DNA from: a virus
Reading direction: 5' to 3' (one strand)
IMG/VR virus record: IMGVR_UViG_3300025132_000159
Coordinates: 1-32,445 of that record
DNA: 32,445 nt
In this document: positions 24,560 through 30,315 of the stretch, in pieces
Numbering within the stretch: position 1 is the stretch's first letter
Layout: every line of letters starts with the position of its first letter
The notes under the pieces: generated by a model
What the model was told of the DNA's origin: nothing
Database searches by the model: none
The model's input: the letters and a program-made list of their open reading frames with translations, nothing else
Program-made: the position numbers and the translations under genes

Positions 24560-25300
24560 ATGAAGATCACAAATAGCTACAAAGTGTACGACGGCCCCTC
24601 ATTAATTAATGGTGAACGCATCTTTGTTGCCGTCACTGGCATCAAAAACCCATCGAATAACGCCAAGACGGGAACACTCGCTCAAGCTTTCATCTTGGCC
24701 TACGATGAGCCACCACACGAAGCGATCAAGTCTGGCAAAGATGCCGCCGTCTGTGGTGATTGCCCCTTGCGACCTATCACAATGAAGCTTCGTAGGGCTG
24801 GCAAGATCAAGGACGGTCTAGAGCACATTAAACTGTGCTACGTGAAGACCTTCCACGCTCCTTTGTCTACTTGGAAGTGTAACAGAGACAAGCCAGTCAC
24901 AGACCCTGCTATCATCCACGATCTATTGCGCGCCGATTTGCGCGAAGGAGCGTACGGTGACCCCGGCGCGGTCCCGATCGAAGTATGGGAAGCCTTAAGG
25001 CCTAATCCTAAGCGCGGTAACAGTTATACTCATCAGTGGAGGCAAGCAAAGCTACAAGCGCGTGCTATGGCATCCACGCACACGATCGCAGAACTAAGGG
25101 AAGCAGAATCATTAGGATACCGATCCTTCCGAACGGTACCCAAGTCCGTGTTCAACGTGCTAGGTGATCAAGCCTTAGATCCTAGTGAGATATGGTGTCC
25201 TAACCAGACCGACGGTATCCAATGCATCAAATGTATGAGATGCAATGGCAAGAAGGGCGAGCACGACAACCGGCCAAGCATTGCCATCGTTGAGCACTAG
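24560..25300 (+). CDS. DUF7227-like Cys-rich protein of unknown function, 246 aa
   Basis: ATG at 24560 follows GGAG by 8 nt. The sequence fits, from memory, a family of uncharacterised phage and plasmid proteins (DUF7227). Its pattern is SNNAKTG (32-38), DAAVCGDCPLR (61-71), a single CYV (93-95), then REGAYGDPGAVPIEVW (128-143), YTHQWRQ (156-162), GYRSFR (186-191), and a C-terminal cysteine cluster CPNQ...CIKCMRCNGKKG (213-233) followed by IAIVEH. Conserved cysteines suggest a metal or iron-sulfur site. No reaction is known. It stands between two hairpin terminators as a separate early unit. Confidence 0.85.
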   Translation: MKITNSYKVYDGPSLINGERIFVAVTGIKNPSNNAKTGTLAQAFILAYDEPPHEAIKSGKDAAVCGDCPLRPITMKLRRAGKIKDGLEHIKLCYVKTFHAPLSTWKCNRDKPVTDPAIIHDLLRADLREGAYGDPGAVPIEVWEALRPNPKRGNSYTHQWRQAKLQARAMASTHTIAELREAESLGYRSFRTVPKSVFNVLGDQALDPSEIWCPNQTDGIQCIKCMRCNGKKGEHDNRPSIAIVEH

Positions 25301-25324
25301 ATCGCTCCCATAACATCCGAGATC

Positions 25325-25354
25325 AGCCCCGATCGCCTGTGTGGTCGGGGCTTT
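25325..25354 (+). terminator. Rho-independent terminator after the DUF7227-like gene
   Basis: A perfect 8-bp stem AGCCCCGA / TCGGGGCT has a 12-nt loop and is followed by TTCGTCGTTT, a weak T-tract. It lies 24 nt after the stop codon and closes the first early block before the 25301-25723 regulatory stretch. Confidence 0.8.
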
Positions 25355-25542
25355 CGTCGTTTCAGGCCTAATGACGTCACAAGCTTGTGCGATAGGGCCT
25401 AGAATCGATTGCACGCGATCAAGGGGACCACCTATAGGCTACGACCGATAAAGCACGCTCAAAGCATGCCCACGACTAGGGCCTTGGCCTGTTTACGGCG
25501 TTGACCTAAGGCATGAAGCGAAGACCGAAAGATCGCAAAAAC

Positions 25543-25566
25543 CACTGAATGACCATTCATTCAGTG
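25543..25566. repeat. Perfect 10-bp inverted repeat
   Basis: CACTGAATGA, a 4-nt centre (CCAT), and its exact reverse complement TCATTCAGTG. No T-tract follows, so terminator activity is unlikely. It lies about 100 nt upstream of the promoter at 25664 and could be a repressor or activator site, or an RNA hairpin if transcribed. Confidence 0.7.
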
Positions 25567-25663
25567 AATTATTTGATAGTTCGGCTCACCGTTTTTTGTC
25601 CGTTTCTATCCTCGTGAACCGAGGCAACGCTAAAATTATTTACGCTTTTTGCATGAACACTGT

Positions 25664-25692
25664 TTGACACGTACATAACTAACGTGTAGAAG
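25664..25692 (+). promoter_or_regulatory. Sigma70-like early promoter with palindrome in the spacer
   Basis: TTGACA (25664-25669, full consensus), a 17-bp spacer and TAGAAG (25687-25692, four of six). It precedes the ribosome-binding site GGAGGTG and ATG of the first gene of the large early operon. An inverted repeat ACACGT (25667-25672) and ACGTGT (25682-25687) overlaps the -35 and -10 boxes, so a dimeric regulator bound there would block RNA polymerase. Confidence 0.75.
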
Positions 25693-25723
25693 CAAAATCT
25701 CTTTCTCACTACGGAGGTGTCTT

Positions 25724-25921
25724 ATGGGCAGCAAGACCGGATTTTCGAAGCGAGGCTTAGAGCTTCAAATTGACCATTACCTCGTCACACTCGGACAGCT
25801 GGACATGCTGGATATCGAGTACGGCGAGGCAGGGCGTGACGCTCGCGCTCAGGGGCGCCTGTCTACCCAGCGTCTGCTGGATGAGTGCGTAGCCGAGCTT
25901 AAGGCGATGGAGGCAGAGTAA
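25724..25921 (+). CDS. Small early protein, 65 aa
   Basis: Strong ribosome-binding site GGAGGTG 4 nt before the ATG, directly downstream of the early promoter. The sequence is charged and helical (RGLELQIDHYLVTLGQLDML, STQRLLDECVAELKAMEAE). Family not recognised. Its TAA overlaps the next start (TAATG). As the first gene of a host-RNA-polymerase-type operon it may be a host-takeover or regulatory protein, but nothing specific shows this. Confidence 0.7.
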   Translation: MGSKTGFSKRGLELQIDHYLVTLGQLDMLDIEYGEAGRDARAQGRLSTQRLLDECVAELKAMEAE

Positions 25922-26262
25922 TGAAAATTACATTTACCATTGAGGTATCCGACGAGGAGCTTAGCTGGCATCTGCGGAACTGCCACCAGCACATCAAGTG
26001 TCACGAAAGCGGTGTCACGGGAGACCAAGCTATACTCCTACCTCACGACGAGGTTACCGACGACAGCGAACAGGTGGCTATCTGGATGCGCGAGCCCCTA
26101 AAGCAGGCTCTCGATAAAGTTCACGGCGGCGAGGCGATATGTCTCGACGACTTCCTCAACGACGCAGCCATCGAGGTGCTCGAGGCTCACTTTGACTACG
26201 GCCCATCAGTTGATGAGCCTGGCGATGACATTCGCCCATACTACAAGGGCGATTTGACATGA
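25921..26262 (+). CDS. Acidic early protein, 113 aa
   Basis: The ATG shares its A with the previous TAA. The N-terminus is a beta-strand then an acidic helix (MKITFTIEVSDEELSWHLRN). The protein is acidic overall (many Asp and Glu, DDFLNDAAIEVLEAHFDYG), with a His/Cys-containing segment (NCHQHIKCHESG) near residue 20 that could bind metal. Family not recognised. DNA-mimic proteins are also small and acidic, but there is no direct support for that here. Its stop overlaps the next start as ATGA. Confidence 0.65.
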   Translation: MKITFTIEVSDEELSWHLRNCHQHIKCHESGVTGDQAILLPHDEVTDDSEQVAIWMREPLKQALDKVHGGEAICLDDFLNDAAIEVLEAHFDYGPSVDEPGDDIRPYYKGDLT

Positions 26263-26477
26263 CAGAAAGAAGGACAGTGGCCGCCGGCAAGCGCGGCCCA
26301 GGATTTAAGAGCTTAGTCGTCGAGGCAGGTCTCGGCGGCTACCAACCTGAGCAGCTGGTGGCTGTGCGCTGTACGTGCGGGGGCATCGCTCACGTTCTCC
26401 AGTGCGAGTACGTCGAGCTGGCGGTGGTGAAGGGCGAGGCAATTCTCTGCGATAATTGTGTGCGAGGAGGTGAGTGA
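26259..26477 (+). CDS. Small zinc-ribbon-like protein, 72 aa
   Basis: The N-terminus is basic (TERRTVAAGKRGPG). RCTCGG (37-42) and LCDNC (63-67) give a C-x-C...C-x-x-C arrangement about 24 residues apart, like a zinc ribbon, with one more Cys at about 49. Zinc-ribbon proteins of this size are common in phage early regions and often act in regulation, but no partner is visible. The C-terminus RGGE is encoded by the ribosome-binding site of the next gene. It overlaps the neighbours at both ends. Confidence 0.65.
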   Translation: MTERRTVAAGKRGPGFKSLVVEAGLGGYQPEQLVAVRCTCGGIAHVLQCEYVELAVVKGEAILCDNCVRGGE

Positions 26478-26480
26478 TGA
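26462..26480 (+). repeat. 19-nt translational junction repeated at 26707-26725
   Basis: GCGAGGAGGTGAGTGATGA occurs identically at 26462-26480 and 26707-26725, each time as ribosome-binding site, stop (TGA) and overlapping start (ATG). A shorter copy, GGAGGTGAGTGATGAG, lies at 28134-28149. In all three the codons force the preceding protein to end in GGE. Confidence 0.9.
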
Positions 26481-26722
26481 AAGACGACCAGACCAGCGTG
26501 CTCCTGAGGGAGCTTGCGAACAATCTTAGCCCGCTGCTTCATCATCTAATATCTAACGCGGAAAAGAAGGGTGATGAGCTTGGCTGTCACCTAAGCAGGT
26601 CTGCGTGTCACCGCCTTAACAGGTGGCTGACCGTCCGCGCCCCCCTGCTTCCGGGGCACGAGCACGGGTGGAATATTGAAAGCGATGGGCAAGATGCCCT
26701 TAGGTGGCGAGGAGGTGAGTGA
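26477..26722 (+). CDS. Small early protein, 81 aa
   Basis: I use ATG at 26477, which shares its A with the preceding TGA; a GTG 3 nt before it in the same frame is less likely given GGAGGTG 5 nt upstream. The sequence starts with helices (SVLLRELANNLSPLLHHLIS, then AEKKGDEL) and has HLSRSACHRLNRWLTVRAP. It has two Cys and five His, but I see no clear metal motif. Family not recognised. It ends in RWRGGE, whose codons form the next ribosome-binding site. Confidence 0.6.
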   Translation: MKDDQTSVLLRELANNLSPLLHHLISNAEKKGDELGCHLSRSACHRLNRWLTVRAPLLPGHEHGWNIESDGQDALRWRGGE

Positions 26723-27012
26723 TGAGTGCTATGCGTGCTTCTTTTTTGTTTGTTCCCGGCTACCCTGACGTGTCTCGCAATGCCGTCTGGGCTTTGTGCA
26801 GGCTCCCTAAGAGCTTTTGGCGTGGCCTTCCTACCATCTACGAGGGGGTCATGTCTGACCTCAAGCTGAGCACCTCCCGGTGGCGGTTTGCTCTGTCGCG
26901 ACTGACCGTCGCAGACGGTGTCGATAGTGACTTCTGCGTACAGATCTTTGCGAAGATGTCTGACGGCGGTTGGGATTGTGTCGCCTTAATCTCTGAACAG
27001 CAGGAGGGCTAA
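26722..27012 (+). CDS. Small early protein, 96 aa
   Basis: Same junction as the previous gene: a 19-nt stretch around the ribosome-binding site is identical, and the ATG at 26722 shares its A with the TGA. The N-terminus (AMRASFLFVPGYPDV) is followed by a Trp-rich, compact-looking sequence (LPKSFWRGLPTIYEGVMSDL, STSRWRFALSRLTVADGV). Family not recognised. Its TAA at 27010-27012 is immediately followed by a GTG and, 5 nt later, by the methyltransferase ATG. Confidence 0.6.
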   Translation: MSAMRASFLFVPGYPDVSRNAVWALCRLPKSFWRGLPTIYEGVMSDLKLSTSRWRFALSRLTVADGVDSDFCVQIFAKMSDGGWDCVALISEQQEG

Positions 27013-28074
27013 GTGACATGGCTTTACATACCCTATCTCTCTTCGCCGGATACGGAGGGCTTGACCTCGGTATCCACCGAGCAGCTCGCGGGAAGGCTCA
27101 GACAGTCTGTGCTGTGGAGATCGAGGCCTATGCCGCTGCGAACCTCTCGTCGCCTCGCGTCCAGCGCAAGCTGGGTAGGTTTCCTATCTGGTCTGACGTT
27201 GCCACATTCGACGGTACAGCGTGGCGCGGACAGGTTGATGTCTTGGCTGCTGGAATCCCGTGCCAGCCATGGAGTGTCGCAGGTGCCCGCAAAGGCAGTG
27301 CCGACAAGCGATGGCTCTGGGCAGACACCTTCCGCATCCTGCAGGAGTGCGGCGCAAGTATGCTCATCCTCGAATGCACCCCCAACCTCCGAAAGGGGGG
27401 CCTTCCGATCATCCTTGACGACCTTGCCAGCATCGGGTGGTCTGCGGAATGGGGCACTTATACCGCGCAAGAAGCGGGAGCACCCCACCGTAGGGCGAGG
27501 TTCTTCTTGGTCGCGTGGGACGTTTCCCACACCGACCGCGTCTCGGTATGGTTCAAGTCAGAACGGATGCAACGGGAAGGGGGGAGCGTTCGAGAGGCCC
27601 TCGGCGGGGACTCCAAGCCTGGATACGTGGGCGAGAAGCTCGTACCGCCTTGCTCATCCCTGGTGGCCGACGCCAACCGTAGACCCGATGCGATCTCGCA
27701 GCGGCAGCAGGAAAGCAGAGCCGACGCTGCACTCAATGGCGAAGGCCTGGCCGACACCAACAGCGAGCGACTCTCGCAGCAGCGGAAGGCACACAACAAC
27801 GACTGGGGTGATGCACCCCGGCACGAGCTTGACCGACGCGATGCGCGGGTGGGCAACACCGACAGCTCGCGACCACAAGTCCACACGAGCCAGCGCAGCC
27901 ACACACAGCAGGAACTCTCGACCGCTCAGCGGGCAGGTGGGGGAGTGGTCTGGCCGCCGAGACCAGACGACGAGCACGGGTGGCGAGAGTACATCGCAGC
28001 CGGTGGTGCTCAACCCGGAGTTCTTGGAGGCCCTCATGGGCCTGCCGACAGGGTGGACCGAGTGCGGCTCTTAG
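27013..28074 (+). CDS. Alternate-frame ORF nested with the methyltransferase, 353 aa
   Basis: This frame opens with GTG at 27013, 4 nt after GGAGGG and directly after the previous TAA, and overlaps the methyltransferase almost fully. From about residue 130 the sequence is structured: FRSSLTTLPASGGLRNGALI, then FPTPTASRYGSSQNG (171-185), WPTPTVDP (218), WPTPTASDSRSSG (246), WATPTARDHKST (280), NSRPLSGQVGEW (301) and the end LNPEFLEALMGLPTGW (333-348). From memory, this run of W-PTPTA-D motifs with a terminal LNP-x-(F/W)-(V/L)-E-x-LMG-x-P-x-GW is a widespread protein type near phage methyltransferases, often misannotated as methyltransferase. The role is unknown. The first 100 residues may be just a shadow of the conserved methyltransferase frame, so the real start could be internal. 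Expression is not proven. Confidence 0.6.
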   Translation: MTWLYIPYLSSPDTEGLTSVSTEQLAGRLRQSVLWRSRPMPLRTSRRLASSASWVGFLSGLTLPHSTVQRGADRLMSWLLESRASHGVSQVPAKAVPTSDGSGQTPSASCRSAAQVCSSSNAPPTSERGAFRSSLTTLPASGGLRNGALIPRKKREHPTVGRGSSWSRGTFPTPTASRYGSSQNGCNGKGGAFERPSAGTPSLDTWARSSYRLAHPWWPTPTVDPMRSRSGSRKAEPTLHSMAKAWPTPTASDSRSSGRHTTTTGVMHPGTSLTDAMRGWATPTARDHKSTRASAATHSRNSRPLSGQVGEWSGRRDQTTSTGGESTSQPVVLNPEFLEALMGLPTGWTECGS

Positions 28075-28145
28075 GGAACGGCGTCGTTCCGCAGCAGGCT
28101 GAGCTTGCCATCATTGACTTGTGCTCTCGCATTGGAGGTGAGTGA
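27018..28145 (+). CDS. C5-cytosine DNA methyltransferase, 375 aa
   Basis: Methylates cytosine in DNA with S-adenosylmethionine, probably to protect phage DNA from host restriction. LSLFAGYGGLDLG (6-18) is motif I, AVEIEAY (32-38) motif II, AAGIPCQPWSVAG (78-89) motif IV with nucleophile C82, LECTPNLRKGG (118-128) motif VI, GAPHRRARFFLVA (154-166) motif VIII, and RLLGNGVVPQQAELAI (350-365) motifs IX/X. Motif VI has ECT where ENV is usual. Residues about 215-315 are low-complexity with repeated 'ADxN/ADTNSER/GNTDSSR' elements, in place of a normal target-recognition domain. The same DNA is open in another frame (27013-28074). The shared ribosome-binding site is GGAGGG, 9 nt upstream. Confidence 0.9.
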   Translation: MALHTLSLFAGYGGLDLGIHRAARGKAQTVCAVEIEAYAAANLSSPRVQRKLGRFPIWSDVATFDGTAWRGQVDVLAAGIPCQPWSVAGARKGSADKRWLWADTFRILQECGASMLILECTPNLRKGGLPIILDDLASIGWSAEWGTYTAQEAGAPHRRARFFLVAWDVSHTDRVSVWFKSERMQREGGSVREALGGDSKPGYVGEKLVPPCSSLVADANRRPDAISQRQQESRADAALNGEGLADTNSERLSQQRKAHNNDWGDAPRHELDRRDARVGNTDSSRPQVHTSQRSHTQQELSTAQRAGGGVVWPPRPDDEHGWREYIAAGGAQPGVLGGPHGPADRVDRVRLLGNGVVPQQAELAIIDLCSRIGGE

Positions 28146-28234
28146 TGAGCTTTAAGGGCGCTATGCTTTCGAGCGCGTCGAACGAGTCTCGTCGCAGGCC
28201 AGTCATCAGTCACGTTGAATTACCGAGGAGGTAA
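28145..28234 (+). CDS. Micro-ORF, 29 aa
   Basis: ATG at 28145 shares its A with the methyltransferase TGA and lies 5 nt after GGAGGTG, exactly as at the two upstream small-gene junctions. It encodes a short Ser/Arg-rich peptide (MSFKGAMLSSASNESRRR start) ending in PRR. The codons of that end, plus its stop, form the ribosome-binding site CGAGGAGGTAA of the next gene. It may be a real peptide or a translational bridge that carries ribosomes from one gene to the next. Confidence 0.5.
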   Translation: MSFKGAMLSSASNESRRRPVISHVELPRR

Positions 28235-28237
28235 ATT

Positions 28238-28507
28238 GTGAAAGAGAAGAACGTGGATAAAGCGCGCAACATATTGTTTGCGCTAGCGGGAGATGGAGGC
28301 TCCAGTCTCGCAGACATCATGGACGTGATAACAAACAGCGCCGTGATGTGTGCAGACACTGTTGCCTCTCACGTTCCTGAGTGTAACGGGGAGTTGAATG
28401 CTCTCGGCTTGATGATCAGCAATATGCTTGAGCGTCACGCTGAGACGAGGTCCCTTCCGCGTGAGGTCTTTATGGTAGCCGACGCAGATGAAACGGAGGT
28501 TCACTAA
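28238..28507 (+). CDS. Small early protein, 89 aa
   Basis: GTG start at 28238 with CGAGGAGGT 5 nt upstream. The sequence is helical (VDKARNILFALAGDGGSSLA, ELNALGLMISNMLERHAETR) with two Cys and an acidic end (VADADETEVH). Family not recognised. Its TAA shares its last A with the ATG of the following gene (TAATG). Confidence 0.65.
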   Translation: MKEKNVDKARNILFALAGDGGSSLADIMDVITNSAVMCADTVASHVPECNGELNALGLMISNMLERHAETRSLPREVFMVADADETEVH

Positions 28508-28938
28508 TGGACAACCGAGTTGAGATGTCATCCCATGCAATGTTCCCAACGATCGAAGACTTTGAGGAGATGAAGGCGGGCACCCTCTACATGAGGCACG
28601 CTGGACTAGACCTTCACGACCTCGTCAAGCTTAAGGGGCACGAGGCTATAGCCGAGGACTGCGCGACAGGAGAGCGAAGCCTTAAAGCGTGGTTGTGCGG
28701 GCAGAACCCTCCGTCGTTTGACAGCCTTTACAGGCTGGCATGCATACACCCTGACTTCTCCGTCGTTAAGACCGTGCTACGCATTGGCTACATGAGGGAG
28801 ATAAAAGGAGTTGACCGACGGACTCTTGAGTACAAGCCCATGGGGTTCGCCGCTATGCGCCCTGGACAGGCCAGCGAGTGCGCTAGAGTGGCGCTCCGAA
28901 AGCGAGAGGAGAACAGAAGGAGGACTGACAATGGATAA
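28507..28938 (+). CDS. Probable HTH-type protein, 143 aa
   Basis: About residues 30-95 look like a helix-turn-helix domain: HAGLDLHDLVKLKGH, AIAEDCATGERSLKAWLCG, NPPSFDSLYRLACIHPDFSV. The 'rt-t-r-s-L-k-a-W-l-x-G-x-x-P-p' pattern is typical of small Xre-like domains in phage genes. The C-terminal 30 residues are basic (ALRKREENRRRTDNG). It could regulate the early operon, including the palindrome in the early promoter, or be a replication accessory because it directly precedes the helicase loader. It overlaps that gene by 8 nt. Family membership is an inference. Confidence 0.6.
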   Translation: MDNRVEMSSHAMFPTIEDFEEMKAGTLYMRHAGLDLHDLVKLKGHEAIAEDCATGERSLKAWLCGQNPPSFDSLYRLACIHPDFSVVKTVLRIGYMREIKGVDRRTLEYKPMGFAAMRPGQASECARVALRKREENRRRTDNG

Positions 28939-29746
28939 GCCATGTCTAAGGTGCCAAGGGTACGGGCATTATGAGAAGGACGGTTACACGTTTGCTTGTG
29001 CCTGCTCGATGGGCAGGGTGAACCGCGACAAGCCGCTATGGCTGCGGAATAGCGAGGCCATGGAGGCCATATCTCGCGGCGTTCCATCTAAGGTTCGCCA
29101 GTTTACGGCGGGCAAGTATCGCTATGCCCTTGACCATCGCGGTGAAGCTAACCGACTGATGATAGAGTGGCTGCGGTGCAGGCTTCGACTTAATACTGGG
29201 CACCCCTCGCTTTATTTTTGGGGTCCGACGGGGACGGGAAAGTCGGTGATAGCAGCCGAGGCATGTCGCCTGGCGCTTGTCGAAGGCCTTACCCGCACGT
29301 TTCTATGGCTGAGCGAAGGCGAGCTGGTGACAGCCATCAAGTCGAGGTACACAAAGGACGCGCAGTCTGACGCTAGAAAGACACTGTCTAACGCAAAGGA
29401 CTGCGGTCTTTTGATTATTGATGAGTTCACCACTCAAGGTCTTAGTCTTTACTCAACTCAGGCTAAGCGAGAGGTGGTTGATATGCTGGCAGATCGCTTT
29501 GATAACGACCGACCTACCATTATGACCAGCAACCGGCAGTGGCGGTCTTCTGAGTGGCCTGACAGGCTTGTATCCCGATGGGAGAGGAGTGTGCGCGAGG
29601 TAGAGATAAGCGGATGCGACTTACGCAGTACGACGAGTGGCGGGGATGTTGCAACTCACCCCCACCACTCTAGCTCTCTCTCTCACAACAAAGCTGACGA
29701 GGAGGTTAATTGTATGGATCAACAAAGTAAAGGGGCGGTTACATGA
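28931..29746 (+). CDS. DnaC-like AAA+ helicase loader, 271 aa
   Basis: This protein loads the replicative helicase onto phage DNA. I choose ATG at 28931 because AAGGAGG lies 7 nt before it; longer in-frame starts would run through the previous gene. CLRC...CAC (5-8 and 23-25) forms an N-terminal zinc-binding knot as in DnaC-type loaders. GPTGTGKS (98-105) is Walker A, LLIIDE (160-165) Walker B, MTSN (198-201) sensor 1, and RLVSRWERS (212-220) the arginine-finger region. The last 40 residues are Ser/His-rich and probably disordered. No replicative helicase gene is visible, so it probably recruits the host DnaB. Confidence 0.9.
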   Translation: MDKPCLRCQGYGHYEKDGYTFACACSMGRVNRDKPLWLRNSEAMEAISRGVPSKVRQFTAGKYRYALDHRGEANRLMIEWLRCRLRLNTGHPSLYFWGPTGTGKSVIAAEACRLALVEGLTRTFLWLSEGELVTAIKSRYTKDAQSDARKTLSNAKDCGLLIIDEFTTQGLSLYSTQAKREVVDMLADRFDNDRPTIMTSNRQWRSSEWPDRLVSRWERSVREVEISGCDLRSTTSGGDVATHPHHSSSLSHNKADEEVNCMDQQSKGAVT

Positions 29747-30315
29747 GTGGCAACGAAACGGTGGCTGAGCTTCGCCGGCAAGCAGACGAGTTAATGGTTA
29801 TGCTTCACGGCCAGCTTAATTCCAAGGGCCAGTCCTTGACGGACCAAGAGTTTGCGCAGCTGCTAGGCGACTGGGTAAGCAGGGCCAGCAACAAGCTGGT
29901 CGCGTGCCGGCAAGTGATAGCAAGCTGTGCGGCCAGAAGGGAGTCTTACGAGGGCGAGATCGAGGCGTTTGCAGTTCTTGTCGAGCGCGAGAGCAAGGCG
30001 ATCGACAGGGTTAACGACTACGCTCTTATGCTCTTGGACAAAGAGCTCGAGGTGGCCAATGCCACTGCCGAGGAAGGCAAGTCTGTCGACAAGGTCAAGC
30101 TACCTGATGGCAGCTGGGCCAAGCTTTATCTTGGTAAAGGACGCCTTGTAAACGTAACCAACTGGGACATGTTGCCTCAGGAGTTCGTCGTTAGTCGTGC
30201 CGACAAGGCTGCGATTAGGGACGCCATCAAGGCCGGTCATTCCGTCCCAGGAGCAGAGATTGTTGAGAGTCACAAGCCAGCCCGCGTCCAATGGGGCGGC
30301 AGGAGAAAGAAATGA
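29743..30315 (+). CDS. Gp157-like protein, 190 aa
   Basis: The N-terminal 120 residues form a long coiled coil (ELRRQADELMVMLHGQLN, then KLVACRQVIASCAARRESYE). The C-terminal part has KVKLPDGSWAKLYLGKGRLV, then WDMLPQEFVVSRADKAAIRDA and a GHSVPGAEIV-type end. This is the pattern of the Siphovirus Gp157 family, which occurs with ERF and SSB genes and is named after a Streptococcus phage resistance protein. Its exact role in replication or recombination is unknown. It starts inside the helicase-loader stop (ATGA) and its own stop overlaps the next start. Confidence 0.85.
   Translation: MSGNETVAELRRQADELMVMLHGQLNSKGQSLTDQEFAQLLGDWVSRASNKLVACRQVIASCAARRESYEGEIEAFAVLVERESKAIDRVNDYALMLLDKELEVANATAEEGKSVDKVKLPDGSWAKLYLGKGRLVNVTNWDMLPQEFVVSRADKAAIRDAIKAGHSVPGAEIVESHKPARVQWGGRRKK

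Larger units (their letters stand above)
25301..25723 (+). other. 423-bp gene-free regulatory stretch
   Basis: No ORF here has a convincing start and coding character. The stretch holds, in order: the terminator at 25325, an uncharacterised segment (25356-25540), a perfect 10-bp palindrome at 25543, a small CCTCG/CGAGG hairpin near 25612, a TAAAATTATT string shared with the divergent region (25631), and the main promoter at 25664. It could also hold an origin of replication or an unannotated RNA. I see no iteron array that would support an origin. Confidence 0.55.

Noticed and set aside
25175-25414. Minus-strand 79-aa ORF across the DUF7227-like 3' end and terminator
   Set aside because: It runs through the hairpin terminator, has no ribosome-binding site and no family resemblance.
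27033-28037. Four minus-strand ORFs (60-165 aa) opposite the methyltransferase
   Set aside because: No good starts and no recognisable motifs. They reflect the GC-rich, stop-poor composition, which is also the main caution for the plus-strand dual-coding claim.
28811-28930. Upstream in-frame extension of the helicase loader
   Set aside because: The extension lies inside the HTH-like gene and has no helicase-loader features; AAGGAGG before 28931 marks the start.
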